From NCBI GenBank assembly GCA_022702705.1, contig CM040424.1, forward strand, positions 78,371,452 through 78,435,451: a stretch of 64,000 nucleotides of DNA. The letters are read 5' to 3'. The DNA is from Papilionanthe hookeriana x Papilionanthe teres (taxonomy: Eukaryota > Streptophyta > Magnoliopsida > Asparagales > Orchidaceae). The notes beneath the pieces were generated by a model. That model was not told the DNA's origin. It made no database searches and saw only the letters and a list, made by a program, of their open reading frames with translations. The position numbers were made by a program, and so were the translations under genes. Position 1 is the first letter of the stretch. The number at the start of each line of letters is the position of its first letter. Below, piece after piece: positions 22,021-34,650 of this stretch.

Positions 22021-23968
22021 ATGGGATTCGAGAGAGCGATGGCGAGAGCAAGGCCATTGGTGGAGCTCTGCAAGGGCATCAATGGCATGGATAAGGTGGT
22101 GCTGAGGGAATCCACTGGCTGTTCTGCCGAGGTTCGTTTCATCCTCTTCTCATTTGGCTCTCTTTGTCTCTGTGTTTATGGTAGCCATCTCCATCTCCAT
22201 CTCCATTGCAAAGGGTTTTGATGAATTGAAAATTTTACTGTTAACGTAAAATCAAGGTGGGCAAACACTGCATTTGTTGGAGAAAATATTACATCCGATA
22301 AATCGAATGTATGGTCGAATGATATGATCTTAGCGCACTACTCAGATCGTTGTTTGCACGTCCGCATGACAGACATAATATTTTCTCTTGTGATGATGCA
22401 ATTTTAATAGGATTTAGAATCAGATTTAGGCTAAATTCTTCTTCTTCTTCTTCTTCTTCTTCTTCAAATGAAAATGGGTATAAGATCTCATTTGCAATGC
22501 TAAAGGACCGGCCCTTTGGAGATCTCATTTGCAATGCTAAAGGACCGGCCCTTTGGAGCATCAATGGATTTTAGGAGATCTTTATAGGAATTTGAGGATT
22601 TGATTTCGATATATATATATATATATATTCTATCACACAACAATCAATCTTTAATGATGTTTTTTTGATAATATTAGTATTTGGACGCATCAATGTAAAC
22701 ATTTTGAATGATTTTGTACAATGTTAAGTTTGGTCGTCGTTATTTGTTGAATTAACTTAGAGGGTCCTTCTTGATAATTTTCACATTGTAGATGTATTGA
22801 CATGATCTATTTTGCAGATAGATGATGTTTGCATGTTTGTATATGGACATATATTCATTTCATGCCATTTTAACTTTTGGAACTCACCGGTGAAGTCCAT
22901 TTTGCTATTTAAGTGTATGTTAGATGTATTTTGAGCCTAATTGATGTGATAGAACAAGTATTGTTTATTGTTTTCTATCATCATTGTTGCTTTTGATTAT
23001 GTCAAAATGTCGAGCCTGTTTTAAGGTCAACGGTATCATATCTAATAATGATTGAAAACTTGTTCCAAACTTGTTCAAATTTTACTCACTAATATCGATG
23101 GAACACTTGTTCAAATGTAGTTCAATTTTTACTCAAATTGTTATCATCATCATCATCATCATCATCGAATCGGCTAGTATTTATTAGATGGAATGTGGAA
23201 AAGTGGAGATGAAGGGAAGGATATGGACATGAGGGAAATAGAAGGAAATATGGAGTGTGCAGGCTTGTGCAACATATGAAGAAGATGAGAGGAATCGAGG
23301 GAGCAATCAGAAGAAACAATTTCTATGTTAAGCCTTGTTTGAGAATAAAAGGAATGAAAGACTGAGTATGTGTGTGAAGAAACATTGGGGCTGATCTCGA
23401 GTGAGAAGCTCTAGTCAATGGTGAGTGAGGGCGGCGAATAAGCCTGCGTGCATGTGTGGCACACGAGCAGCATGCCAAAAACATATAAGATGATTGAGTC
23501 ATATGCAAGCACGTGATATGAGTGTACAATGGAAGTGGTTGTTTAGACCAAATGCCATTGCACATGTAGAAGAGGGCTTGAGTTTGATTGGTGAGTGAAG
23601 TTAGTGTGTTGAGCTGGGCACGACCTTGTAGGCTCGACCAAATTGAGCAGCAATGGTCAATTTTTTAGCCATAGTGGAGAGTGGTGTTATGCAAGTGAGG
23701 GGCGGGGGGGGGGGGGGGGGGGGGGGGGGCAAACTCAAACAAGCCAATGAAGTAGATTTAGAGGCATGTGAATAACAAAATATAAGTTTGATTGTATCGA
23801 CCGAGATGGTTAAGTTTCTACTGAGATTTTGCTTATTAACAAACATCAAGTGAAAATTAATTTGTGTTATCTTAGATTTTATGTATATAAAGTGGCCTTA
23901 ATCACACACAAGAACACACACACAGATATAAATTGTATATAGTTTTTATTAAAATGCTAGAAAATATG

Positions 23969-24005
<37 letters not shown>

Positions 24006-27000
24006 AACATTAGCTTAAAATTTATAAATTGCATAATAAAATATTTAAGAATTTCAGATGTCTAGGACATATTTATATTATATTAGATAAAAAAAGTTTA
24101 ATGAATTTTAAAATCCTATTAAAATTTTAAAGTTATTTGAAAATAGGATAATTAAGAGTATTTATTAAAAATTTATTAAGATATTAAAGAGTTGATGGTA
24201 TGAAAATATTAAATTAATACAGAATAAAATTGTGAATTATAATTATAAATGTCCAAGAAAATATTAAATTGAACTAATGCAATAAAATAAAATTATGTTT
24301 TAGAAAAGTTAATTAAAAATTTCTCAATTATATGCGGCGGTAGATTATTTCATTAATTAAATAATATAAACAACTTAAAAAAAATCTATTTAAATAATGG
24401 AAAAATATTAATTTAAATTAAATTATTTAACAAAAATACTTTAAATATATCTTTATAGGCATTCTATTAAAGAAAGAGGCAATTAAAATTAAAAGTAAGA
24501 ATTCATCTTAAATTGGGAAAATTTTTACATCAGGACTCCGCACGTAGCTCGCGCCATGTGGCGCGTGTCGGAAAAAAAATAGAATAACACACGGAATATT
24601 CCCCCCATGTTATTCAAGTGTTATTGTGTATTATTCATGTGTTATTGTGTTATTATAACACCGGGAATATTCTAGGAGCAGAATAACACCTGAATAACAC
24701 ACAAGAACACCTGAATAACACAACATAATACATGAATAACACATGAATAACACACAATAACACCTGAATAACACAACATAATACATGAATAACACATGAA
24801 TAACACAGAGGGAATATTCCCTACGTTATTCTGGCCGAATGATATTTTTTTTGCCACGCGCGCCACATGGCGCGATTTTACAGGACTCCTCACGTAGTTC
24901 TATGCGCGGAGTCCTGATGTAATAAATTTTCCTTAAATTGAGATGAGTATTTTTATTTTAAAATTATAGTATTAACATGTATTCTTTAAAACCAAATGCA
25001 TTATAAAAATATAAGCAATATATGTGCAAATAGATTGTACACTACAAGTTAAATTATGATTTTCTTGCTCCATAAGTTATATTGGTCATATTAAATAAAA
25101 TGTATGCTACAAATCTCTAAGCATGTTTAAACCTATTTATTGTCTAATTACTATGGAATATATTAAATGATATGAAATTAACTAGGGATGATAAGAATTT
25201 AAAATGGAACATGGTATTGATATTTTAGAAGGTGCTCCAGTGATGAATTTGTTGTAGAGAATAATATAGATATGACAATGATATAATGTTTTGTAATAAA
25301 TATTCTGAACATTCATGAATGATCATATTGGAAATACAAACTGTCAATTAATTTAATTCCTATTTACTATATTTAATAGCATATATGCTTATTTTTATTT
25401 TTGTTATGTTATTATAATTTAAATCACAATAATTTAAGCCATGTATTCCTATTGCCAAGCACAATGTGAGTTTTTTTTTTTTTGGCTTAAATCTATAAAG
25501 CATTAGTGAAGTGGTCATTTAATTAATTGGTGCACTCAAATCATACATTGAATTTTTTTTTTTTTTAGAATTTACTAAATCTAGTAATGGAAGCCAAGAG
25601 GTATGATATAAGATTATTATTGAGCGAAGAGTGTGCACGTAGACGAGCATTTCTAAGAAGCGATTAGCTCTAACAATTGCTAATGAAAAATGAGTTGGCA
25701 ATAACTCAAATACTATGAGAACTAAAGAGAAAAAATGAATGTTTGTGCCCTGCGTATTATGATGGGCACTGAAATAAAAAATGAATTTTGAACCAATAGT
25801 TTCGTACATGCAATATTGTTTCATTAGCTTGATTATAGTATTTTAGTTTGTAGTTGCCATTCTATTGGAATGGAAGGTTATGAGTTTCGGTTTTCAAGCT
25901 GGTTGGAAGATTATACTTTAAATTTTTAAAATTATTTTTTAGTGTGTTTCAAAATTTTCCCATCCTTCTATGGGATTCATTTACATATCAACTTATGATT
26001 TTTATATATCGGCCTTTGTGACTAACATATAAATCATGATTAGTATCCTAAAAACTAACCTATAACATAGTGCAACATATAAATTTGTTCGTAAAATACA
26101 TCCTACATTAAACAAGTAAAATTGAACGTCCTCTGCATAAAGGAAACTATTTGACATCGCATCAAGTATAAGCATTTCCTACTAAGCTGGTAACAATTAG
26201 TATGACAAAGAGTAGATGTCAAAAGATCAAATATGGATGCTTAGAAAACTAAAAATGAGCGTACAAAGAAGAACAATACAAATTTTAAATGATTCATATT
26301 TTATATCCTAATTAAACTTATCATTTGGGCCTTTCATTATCAAAACATGATAGATACACTCCTTGTTCATAATATCAAAAGCTTTATTTATTTTTCTCTT
26401 AATATAGATTTCTTTAAATGTGTCGGAATACATATTTGTTGTCATATACTTGTTATTTTACTCATTTATTTTGTTTAAGCATGAATTTTTTACGTTATTG
26501 CATCAACTTCTAACAAAATTTGATATCATATTTATAGTTTTCTATGATTATGTTTTATTAAGTTTTAAATGTGTGAAAGTTTACATGATTGAGAATTGTT
26601 ATTAGGATGTTGAGACAGTATTTTCTTTTCAAGTGGTTGATGTTGCAACTTTTAATAACAAGCACTAAGCTCAAATACAAGGCTTCTTAGATAGTTGGAA
26701 TAAGATATTTGTGCATTTCATATATTTGATATTTTCATAATCAACCTCTTATGTCTCCACTTGTAGGTTTATCTCTATGGTGCACATGTTACATCTTGGA
26801 AAAATAATCGTGGAGAAGAAATGCTTTTTGTCAGTAGTAAGGTAACATAACATGCTCTTATGCATAGCAAGTGGTTCATATTACTTATTTTTAATTGAGC
26901 CAATCTAGTTGAAGTGTTTTTGTGAAACCTTATTATGACTAATACTTTTACATCACTTTACTTTGCAAGCCTTTTGGTTGGACTTATTATGACTCTAATA

Positions 27001-30000
27001 TTTTAGCTTTCACCAAACCGAGACTTAGAAAAAAATAAAAGTTGAATTATATTATCAAAATACAAGAAATATGTGAATATAAGTTTTAGGTGTTATGATA
27101 AACTTCTACCTAATTGTTCCTTAAACTTGAATTGCATTTGCATAAGCTTGTATCTAATCATAATATTCAAAAAGATATTGAAACCATCTTTTATTTGAAC
27201 TATTTGATGCGACTGAATAAGAGGGCATGATAATCTAAGTTGTACGAGATCATATGAAAGGTGAAAAAAAATCATTGATTAATATGAAAGTCTTCGTTAT
27301 TTTTCCTTTAAGGAGTATGTTTGTTTAAACCATAATGATAATCAAACATGAAATGAACTTTGAAAGGGAAATCTATTTTGGTGTTGCTCTTCCCAGATTT
27401 TGGTGTTGCTCTTCCCTTAACTCAAGATCACATGGCAATGTGGGTATCCTAGAAGCCTTCTTAAAACCTTAAGTTATCTTTCACAAACTAAAATCTTCTT
27501 CACTAGAAAATATCATCAATGTTATTTCTCAAAAGGGTATGATCACTGACTCTAGAGTCTTTGATCATTTGAAGGTATGCTTTCTTTCAAACCCATATTA
27601 TCAGTGATATTTGGGGCTTATTTTAGGTGAGCAATGTCTCTAGTATTAGGTGAGTTATATCTTTCTTTGATGATCACACTCAAAGCTCTTTAATCATTCT
27701 AATGAAAGATAATTTTAAAACCTATTCCATTTCCTAAAAGCTTCACTCCATTATAAATATGCAATTCAAAATATAAGTTTAAGTCCCTAGGCCAACAGTG
27801 AAATAATATTTTTATCTTGCTTTTAAATAATACCTCAATAAGAAATTGATTTTCAAATTTATTTTATACATATTCAATAAAATGACAAAACCAAAAACAA
27901 AAACTAATCTCTTTTTGATGTTATTTGATTAATGGTGATCATGAATTTGGCATTTGAATGTGAAAAGTTTAAGGGTTTGTAATTATAGAAAGTTTAGTTG
28001 TTTTGTCTCTTGATAAAGGTTATCAATGGTGTTGATTCTTCAAATTACATTGTTAATATGAAAAGCTAATCATTATGAGATGTAAATTAGTTAGGGGAAA
28101 AAGCATATATGTATAGTGGTGACCTAGAAGAAGAAATTTAGATTTTTTCAAAACATGTAATGCTCGCTAGTTTTTTTACATGCTTTATCTTCAAAAGTTC
28201 AAATTGGCTAAATTTAGGCATGAATTATATGGGATTGAGTCTGCTATTGATCTAAAATGTTTAAATAAGTTTGGACAATATTTGACAATATAATTAGATT
28301 TTGCAAGAAATAGAGGTTGGTTCTGTCTTGAATAGATTAGGTTTAGGATTGCTATTAGGATTATAAAATTATTGAGTAAAATTGAATAATTTCACTTGAA
28401 AAGGGTTACTAAAGTCCTAAATTTATGATACAAAAATGTCATGAATTTTTATTTTAACTTTAATATTTTTTTCAGAGGAAATAAAAAATTAGAAAAACAG
28501 GAAACAATAAATTACAAATAACTAGAGTTTACACTTTAAGGTTTAACTCTAAAGAATTTTGACTAGAGTAGCCTTAAATAAATTAGGCATATTGTAGATG
28601 GATATGAAACTAAATAATCTAGAAAAAATGGATCCTATTAGCCCTGAATAGATAAGTCAATTGAAAGTGATTATAAACTTGGTTAAGAATTTCAACCACT
28701 TGACTAACTCTTCAATAAGGCGGTAGGATTGAAATTTTTGAATAGATTTTGTATTTTTATTTGGAAACATAGTAGAAGAATGATCTCTAAAAACTAAAAC
28801 AAAATTGAGAATTAAAACTGCAAGAATATGAATGTTATTAGTAGCCAAAATAATAATTTAAAAGGTTCCTTACACACCAAAGCAAGGATTTTAATGATTT
28901 ACCCAAACCCATGTTATGGCTCACCACCAAGCCTCATTCAATCAAATTGGAATAAATCTTATTTTGCACAAAATATAAACTCCCCATTTACTTCAAAAAT
29001 CAAGAGTCGTATACAAAGAACTTTTTCTCTAATAGACAAAACTTTTCATTTCAAAATCAAATACCAAAATAAGGGAGAAGTTAGAGTGGGCTTTGACTTG
29101 ATCAACATAATACAACTCTAATTTTCTTTTTATGATGTGCTACATTTCCCTTGATTAACTTTGATATCCATCTAAGCATGAAGCATACCACCTAAGCAAT
29201 AATGTTGACATATAGTTAACACTTACATGAAGTAAAGTCACAAAGTCATTAAAAAAATACATAAACATACACATTACAACATGGAATAAACAAAAATACT
29301 AATGAAATAATAGAAAAATCTCTTCAAGTATATCTTCATGTTTTCCATTTGGCTTGACTCATGATAATTGGACTTCTTGCATGTGTAGTAGTTCTATTGC
29401 ATTGGGCTCTTCTAGTAAGTCCCTTATTGGTGCTTGTAGGCTCCATCTTGAGTCCATATCCTATGTTAGTGGGCCCTGCATTAAATGCACCATGATGCGT
29501 TGTATCATGAATCATCAATAATTAAGATCTCATGAGATAATAAAATCTAAATTATTGGATGTTGATGGATAGGACAACACAATTAGGATGACTTTTAATT
29601 ATTATTTTTATATAAATAATTTTTTTTAGTTATTATTTATGTTTAAAATATATAAGATTGATCATAAACAATGGAGTTTGCTAGATTTATTTCTTCTTTT
29701 GAAATTTATTTAGGAAAGTAAAGATTATTTGAATTACATTAATAATTTTCTAAAGGCCTTAATGCATATAATAGAGTTTAAATCAACTTACCCCTTAAAG
29801 TCCCCTCTTTTCTCTTCAATCTCTTCCTTTCACGTTGCCATTAAAAAACGTTGTTGCCTGTTTTGTTCGACAGTCAATCCAAACAACGACCAACCATCTG
29901 GTTGCTTACTCTGGCCACCTTTGGAAACTGGAGCGTTCCCATTTGCTAAAAAAATTTGGAACCTATCTGCAGTATTCCAACAAATCAAATCAAAGTGTAA

Positions 30001-33000
30001 TATCTTAGTACAATTCTACAATATAATTTGTTGTGCAACCCTTTATATCATTATTCTGTATTTAGTAAAAAATATGAAACCAATAAATAAACAATTATTT
30101 TTTGAAGGGTAGAGTACAAACAGAGTAAAAGTCATTTATATTGAGAAAAAATTAATTAAGATAATCTTAATTTTATTTTTTAAGTCAATAAGGGTTCTTG
30201 AAAAAATTGATTTAACCTTTTGTTATGGATACATAATACTTAGAGGTTGGCTATGGATGAACATATGGGTTGGTAAACTTAGCCACTCACCACATTGTGA
30301 TTGTATTTTAGACGAGTCAATTTCCTAACCTAAATTTTTGTAAGACCACTTGTCATTGTGTGGCCAAGTGGTCCTTTTCAATTGACTTTTTTTTTCAATC
30401 CACTATAGTGGTGGTAATCTTAATTGTATTCATCTTTGGTTTTTCTTCTTTCCATTTTCTAGCATGTATAATTTCCTTTATCATTGTAAATATATGAGAT
30501 CTACATGTCTAACAGCTTGGCCTAGTGGCAACTTTGTTTAACAAATTGTAACTTGTTTATTTTCTCATCATTCTCCTTAATTTAAGTCCTCAATATGACC
30601 CAATTGATCAAAATATTCTCTTTAACTTGCTTGAGCTTTTGCTTAGAGGCCTTTTGATAGTGCTTTTTTTAAAAAAATTATTTATGGGTGAATAAAGATA
30701 TGATTTTAGTTTTCTATTTCGTTTCTTGTATGGTTGTCCACTATGGTGAAGGGCTAGGTATTTTTTTTATTTTCATCTTTGACGAAATTATTTCTTTCCT
30801 CTACTATGTAGAATCCTAGTTTTAGAGGTACAATCATGTAATTCTCCTGTGGTAGATGCCCAAGGGCGCCATCTCACATACACATGCGGCTTTAAAAAAT
30901 TCAATGTTGGACTATTTGGTTGCAACTCCAACATGTTTTTTGATCTAACCAATGATAGGTGGCTTAAGATGAGTATTTGGTAAGATTCAAAGAAGTTTTG
31001 TCAACCACAATCATAATTTTCCTTGCTTACATAAAGTAAACCTTAAGAACTTGGCATTAATCATGCGTGCTCACATAAAATCCTAAGACTAGAGCAAATT
31101 AAATCATTTGAGATCGATAAAGATCTGCAGAAAAATTTGGTTTATCATAACACTTTTATTTCGTGAAATGTAATTAGTTCATGATGAAGAATTATATTTA
31201 ATATGATGTTAGAGAGTTTGGTTGTTCAGAAATCACTTAAAGTATTTGTATCTATTTGCAGTGCTCAACATGGGTAACCTAACTTGCTCTTGTATTATAG
31301 TTTTGAATTAAATTTGGAGTTAAACTTTTTTAGAAATAGGAATTCAATTGTCGAAGAAGCAACTTACTTTTTGTATACTAACATTGTTACAATTAGCTAA
31401 GCCAACGTTATCTTTTTTTTTATGTATTATTATTATTTTTTTTTAATATGGTTGCTTGAGCTCTAATTTGAGTGAAATAACTAACAGTGGAGTATTGGAC
31501 TTCTGAAGATTGCAAACTAACTTTATGAACTTCAATCACATCTTCTATATTGGCTTTGTACTACTTATTGCTTTGATTGCTCTTTTACTCCTTCCTTATA
31601 CATGTTATAAACATAAATAAATATACAAATGTTGCTTGTGTTACCATGCATTTGTTCAAACTTTGATTATCTCCATAATGAGTTGATATTTGCAAATTTA
31701 GAGCTTATTATATTAGCAATTGTTTTTTTCCCCTTACTACAATCTTTATTTATATACCTTTTATTTTATTTAAAATGGTAAATTCTAATCGTGGTAGCAC
31801 CACTGTGAAAGTCTGCCATGTTGTTTAGCTCTTAAATTGTCTAATTATATGCATTTCATTGTCTTTTATAGGCTGTGTTCAACCCTCCAAATCCAATACA
31901 GGGTGGCATCCCTATTTGCTTTCCACAAGTATTACCTTAATTGCCATCATGTAATTTTCTTGTCATTTATTTTTTTTTTTTGACTTTTTGCCTAAATATA
32001 TATGGATGGAGTTTGGACGACTTGGAAAGCTTAAACCACATGGTTTTGCAAGGAACCGACTTTGGGCTATTGATGAAAAGCCACCTCCTTTGCCAGAAAG
32101 GATCAACTATAGGGCTTTTGTCGATTTAATTCTTAAGCCACATGAAGAAAAATTCAGATTTTGGCCGCATAGGTTAGTTCATCCATTTATATGCCAAAGT
32201 TCTTCTCTAAACACACGCATGATTAATCTATATTTGCAGTTATGAGGTTCGACTGAGGGTTGCTTTGACACCTGGTGGTGATATTATACATATAGCACGC
32301 ATAAGAAACCTCAATAGAGATGGAAAGTCATTTTCATTTACATTTGGGTTCCACAATTACTTCTCTATTTCTGATATTAGGTGAGTTTATGAACTTACTT
32401 TCACTTTTTATTACTTAATGTTGTTTGATATTCTTGGGAGCTATTTCATTTGTTATTTTCTTAAGTAAATGCTCCATGATGCAAATGGATTAAAGAAAGA
32501 AAATGCTATTTTTTATAAGTGTGCTCCAAAACATACCAGTTTGATGCAAATTACTTTATCTTTCATTTTACTATACATGGTCCAACAAAGTACAAGGAAG
32601 TGCATGACTTTGTTCCTTCCCTAAGATGAACATTAACATGACACTATCAATGTGAAACAATCATCTAAGTTTGGGCTTGTAAATGTTGGTTCTTTCAACC
32701 CTTTTATGCACTTGATTGATGTGTTATCCTATTTTCAGTGAAATAAGGATTGAGGGGATGGAGACATCATATTTTTTAGACAACTTGAAGGGTGATGAGC
32801 TTTGCACGGAACAGGGAAACGCTCTCACATTTGAAGAAGAAGTAAGCGGATGATTTCTTTTTTAATTTGGAATAATTACATACACGTCATTAGAAACATT
32901 GCTATTTATAAAATTAGCATCAATGTAAATGTTTGTTTTTTTTTTTACTGTCAAACTAATGCATTTACTCAGACGGTCGTGCAACGATCAATTCATTGAG

Positions 33001-33845
33001 AATCTGATAAAAAAAAGTAAACAGTGAGTTGGGTTTTTATCGTAAACTTTGATTTTTGGGTGAGAATTTGAAAAATGGATGAAAGTGAGTGTTATATTTA
33101 CAAATAGCAATGTTTTGTGTGCTATTTACATAATTGTCTCTTTATTTTTATATTTTTACAGTAGATGAATGAATGTTCACTTAGCTTAGGTTGTTATTTA
33201 ATTCAACAAAATGTTTTTGTCTTTTTTTTTTTTTTGGTGGAGAAAGGTTGACATGGCGTACGTAAAAACACCAAACACAGTAGCAATACTAGATCATCAA
33301 AAGAGGAGATCATACATTATACGGAAACTCGGACTGCCAGATACAGGTTAGTATGTTTTACGTGAAACATTATTACATGTGGCCGATCGTATGTCCGGAC
33401 GACGGTCTAGATACAATCGCGCCGCCGTGAATCGCTCAAAACCCCCGTCAGAACCGTCGTCCGCACGTAAGATCATCGAATGTAATGATCCATTTCTGTT
33501 CTACCATTGCATGTGTAGAAGAGAAATCAGATACACCATTCCCTTTGCCACATTTTAGAGGCCATTTTGAAGTCATTCATTTTTGTGAAATAATAATGAT
33601 AATTATTGACCATTACCTGGTTGCAATATATAGCTGTATGGAATCCATGGGACAAGAAAGCGAAAGAAATGAGTGATTTTGGGAAAGAAGAATACAAGCA
33701 AATGGTGTGCGTAGGGGCAGCCATTATTAAGGATCCCCTCACCCTCAAGGCAGGTGAGGAATGGACCGGCAAACAGGAGCTCTCTCTTATTCACACCACC
33801 GACGCCACCATCCACTTGGATCCCAGAAGGGTTCTCCATCGCTGA
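22021..33845 (+). CDS. Putative glucose-6-phosphate 1-epimerase (aldose 1-epimerase family), 319 aa
   Basis: The family interconverts alpha and beta anomers of glucose 6-phosphate in the cytosol. Exons by splice sites and phase: 22021-22131, 26767-26841, 31872-31928, 32012-32172, 32240-32380, 32739-32841, 33247-33346, 33634-33845. They sum to 960 bp and all junctions are GT-AG. Landmarks: V-Y-L-Y-G-A-H-V-T-S-W opens exon 2 (residue 38), G-G-I-P-I-C-F-P-Q ends exon 3, H-G-F-A-R-N-R-L-W is at 91-99, G-F-H-N-Y-F around His173, and A-V-W-N-P-W at 250-255. The length is normal for plant members. The start is the first ATG, giving the usual leader to the V-L-R-E block. Odd: the segment that normally reads C-V-E (or C-V-D) before A-A reads C-V-G-A-A (Gly277), losing the expected acidic catalytic residue. 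Introns 1 (4.6 kb) and 2 (5.0 kb) are inflated with repeats. The exon model is certain in outline; activity is doubtful. Confidence 0.92.
22280..22387. mobile_element. Short foldback MITE in epimerase intron 1
   Basis: About 108 bp with inverted ends GAGAAAATATTA and TAATATTTTCTC. TTG lies on both sides, a possible 3-bp duplication. Confidence 0.6.
22437..22465. repeat. (TTC)n microsatellite
   Basis: Nine or more TTC/CTT trinucleotides in epimerase intron 1. The Ser- and Glu-rich frames across it on both strands are artefacts. Confidence 0.95.
22483..22556. repeat. Perfect 37-bp tandem duplication
   Basis: Units 22483-22519 and 22520-22556 appear identical. Each contains the palindrome-like AAAGGACCGGCCCTTT. 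Located in epimerase intron 1. Confidence 0.9.
23140..23166. repeat. (ATC)n microsatellite
   Basis: Eight or so ATC/TCA trinucleotides in epimerase intron 1. Confidence 0.95.
23704..23729. repeat. Poly-G tract of about 26 bases
   Basis: Uninterrupted G run in epimerase intron 1. The length may be inaccurate because homopolymers of this size are hard to sequence. Confidence 0.85.
23970..24001. repeat. (AT)n microsatellite
   Basis: About 15 AT dinucleotides in epimerase intron 1. Confidence 0.9.
24516..24932. mobile_element. 417-bp foldback transposon with 8-bp target duplication
   Basis: The inverted ends run GGAAAATTTTTACATCAGG on the left and the mirror CCTGATGTAATAAATTTTCC on the right. 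They extend into GGACTCCGC and the GCGCCATGTGGCGCG/CGCGCCACATGGCGCG block. TTAAATTG flanks both sides exactly (24508-24515 and 24933-24940), fitting an 8-bp duplication of hAT type. The interior (about 24583-24811) is a degenerate array of AATAACAC/TGAATAACAC units. A related element with the same GGACTCC ends is at 33967-34160. Located in epimerase intron 1. Confidence 0.85.
24941..26766. other. Remainder of epimerase intron 1
   Basis: AT-rich intronic sequence with T runs at 25470-25482 and 25553-25566. No exon of another gene and no clear transposon ends. Confidence 0.5.
26842..31871. other. Epimerase intron 2, about 5.0 kb
   Basis: AT-rich. A 21-bp direct duplication (ATTTTGGTGTTGCTCTTCCC) lies at 27377-27417. 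No retroelement domain was recognised. Small frames such as 29729-30112 and 28828-29121 show no known family. The length is unusual for this gene in compact plant genomes. Confidence 0.5.
32869..33140 (+). mobile_element. MITE in epimerase intron 6
   Basis: About 272 bp with imperfect inverted ends (ATTACATACACG, AACATTGCTATTTATAAA against the mirror TTTACAAATAGCAATGTTTT and TTTACATAATTGTC). Its core is shared with the copies at 2815, 62548 and 63120. Confidence 0.65.
33369..33489. mobile_element. Foldback element in epimerase intron 7
   Basis: About 120 bp. The left arm holds ATTACATGTGGCCGATCG and GTCCGGACGACGGT. The right arm holds the inverted ACCGTCGTCCGCACGTAAG and ATCGAATGTAATGAT. About 38 bp can pair. 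GC-rich compared with the surrounding intron. Confidence 0.65.
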
Positions 33846-33966
33846 ACTATATATATATAGATCACTCAGTCAGTGCTGCCTTTTTATTCAGGTCATTTTC
33901 TTCCCCAACCCCACCTCTTAGCTCTTCTATTCTCTTCATCTTATCATCCCCATAAATCATTACGTA
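33846..33966 (+). other. 3' flank of the epimerase gene
   Basis: Follows the TGA stop. Contains a short TATATATATAG run and a pyrimidine-rich stretch (33880-33950). No unambiguous poly-A signal is fixed. Confidence 0.4.
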
Positions 33967-34160
33967 CAGACACCGCACACTTGATGTAGTTTTACATCAG
34001 GACTCCAATGAAAGTCTGTCGCAGACACCACACACTTGATGTAGTTTTACATCAGAACTCCAATGAAAGTCTGTCGCATGTACGGACAGCCTTCTCAATT
34101 ACACGTAACATGTCGTCATTGGAGTCCTGATGGCAGGACTCCTGATACAATAATTTTTCA
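33967..34160. mobile_element. Foldback element related to 24516-24932, with internal 55-bp duplication
   Basis: Units 33967-34021 and 34022-34076 differ at two or so positions, each holding GTTTTACATCAGGACTCC or its ...AGAACTCC variant. The right end mirrors them (GGAGTCCTGATGGC, then GGACTCCTGATACAATAA). It sits directly after the epimerase stop codon region and could overlap its 3' UTR. Confidence 0.6.
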
Positions 34161-34239
34161 GACAATGATAATACCATCTTGTCTCAATTCTGTACATTTT
34201 GGGCGTAATAATTTTCCATCTTAATTATCACATAATAAT

Positions 34240-34345
34240 TTCTATTAAGATTTACATGCAAACCCTTAAATTCCTATGTATTTACAAATCTAATCCTAAA
34301 TGATATATATGTAAATATGAATCTTTACATTTTTTTACACTTTTA
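34240..34345. repeat. MITE-like fragment, 'TATTTACA' family
   Basis: ATTTACATGCAAACCCTTAA and CTATGTATTTACAAATCTAA match the left half of the family seen at 38028 and 61815. Truncated. Confidence 0.4.
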
Positions 34346-34650
34346 CCCTTCTTTGTACCAATGACAGTCTCATTTTTTCTAATGTGCAGGCACTGACTGA
34401 CATCTTCCTCACCAGCTAGTGTTAGGCAACTATTTCTACCATTTATTTATTTATTTATTTATTTTCATTTATGCCATTCTTCAAAATTTTCATCTCGGGG
34501 GAGAGAGCAATTAGTGCAGGAACACGAGCCAACTCTTTTGACACATAAATAAAATTTACAATTATTGCGTCTATTATGGATATTATTGTGTCTGTGTAAA
34601 TATTATATATTAGTTTGGTTTATTTATATATTTTGGAAGGAAGTGGTTTA
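34346..34650. other. Intergenic, nothing recognised
   Basis: Contains a short (TTTA)n run at 34441-34464. No gene. Confidence 0.4.

Noticed and set aside
22289..22574. Ser-rich (+) and Glu-rich (-) frames across the intron 1 (TTC)n repeat
   Set aside because: They are translations of a trinucleotide repeat and the neighbouring 37-bp duplication within a spliced-out intron.
23601..23849. Proline-rich - strand frame
   Set aside because: The proline run is the poly-G tract read in reverse. No other protein-like feature.
24672..24893. - strand frame with repeated C-Y-S-(C/G)-V-I pattern
   Set aside because: Translation of the AATAACAC array inside the foldback transposon.
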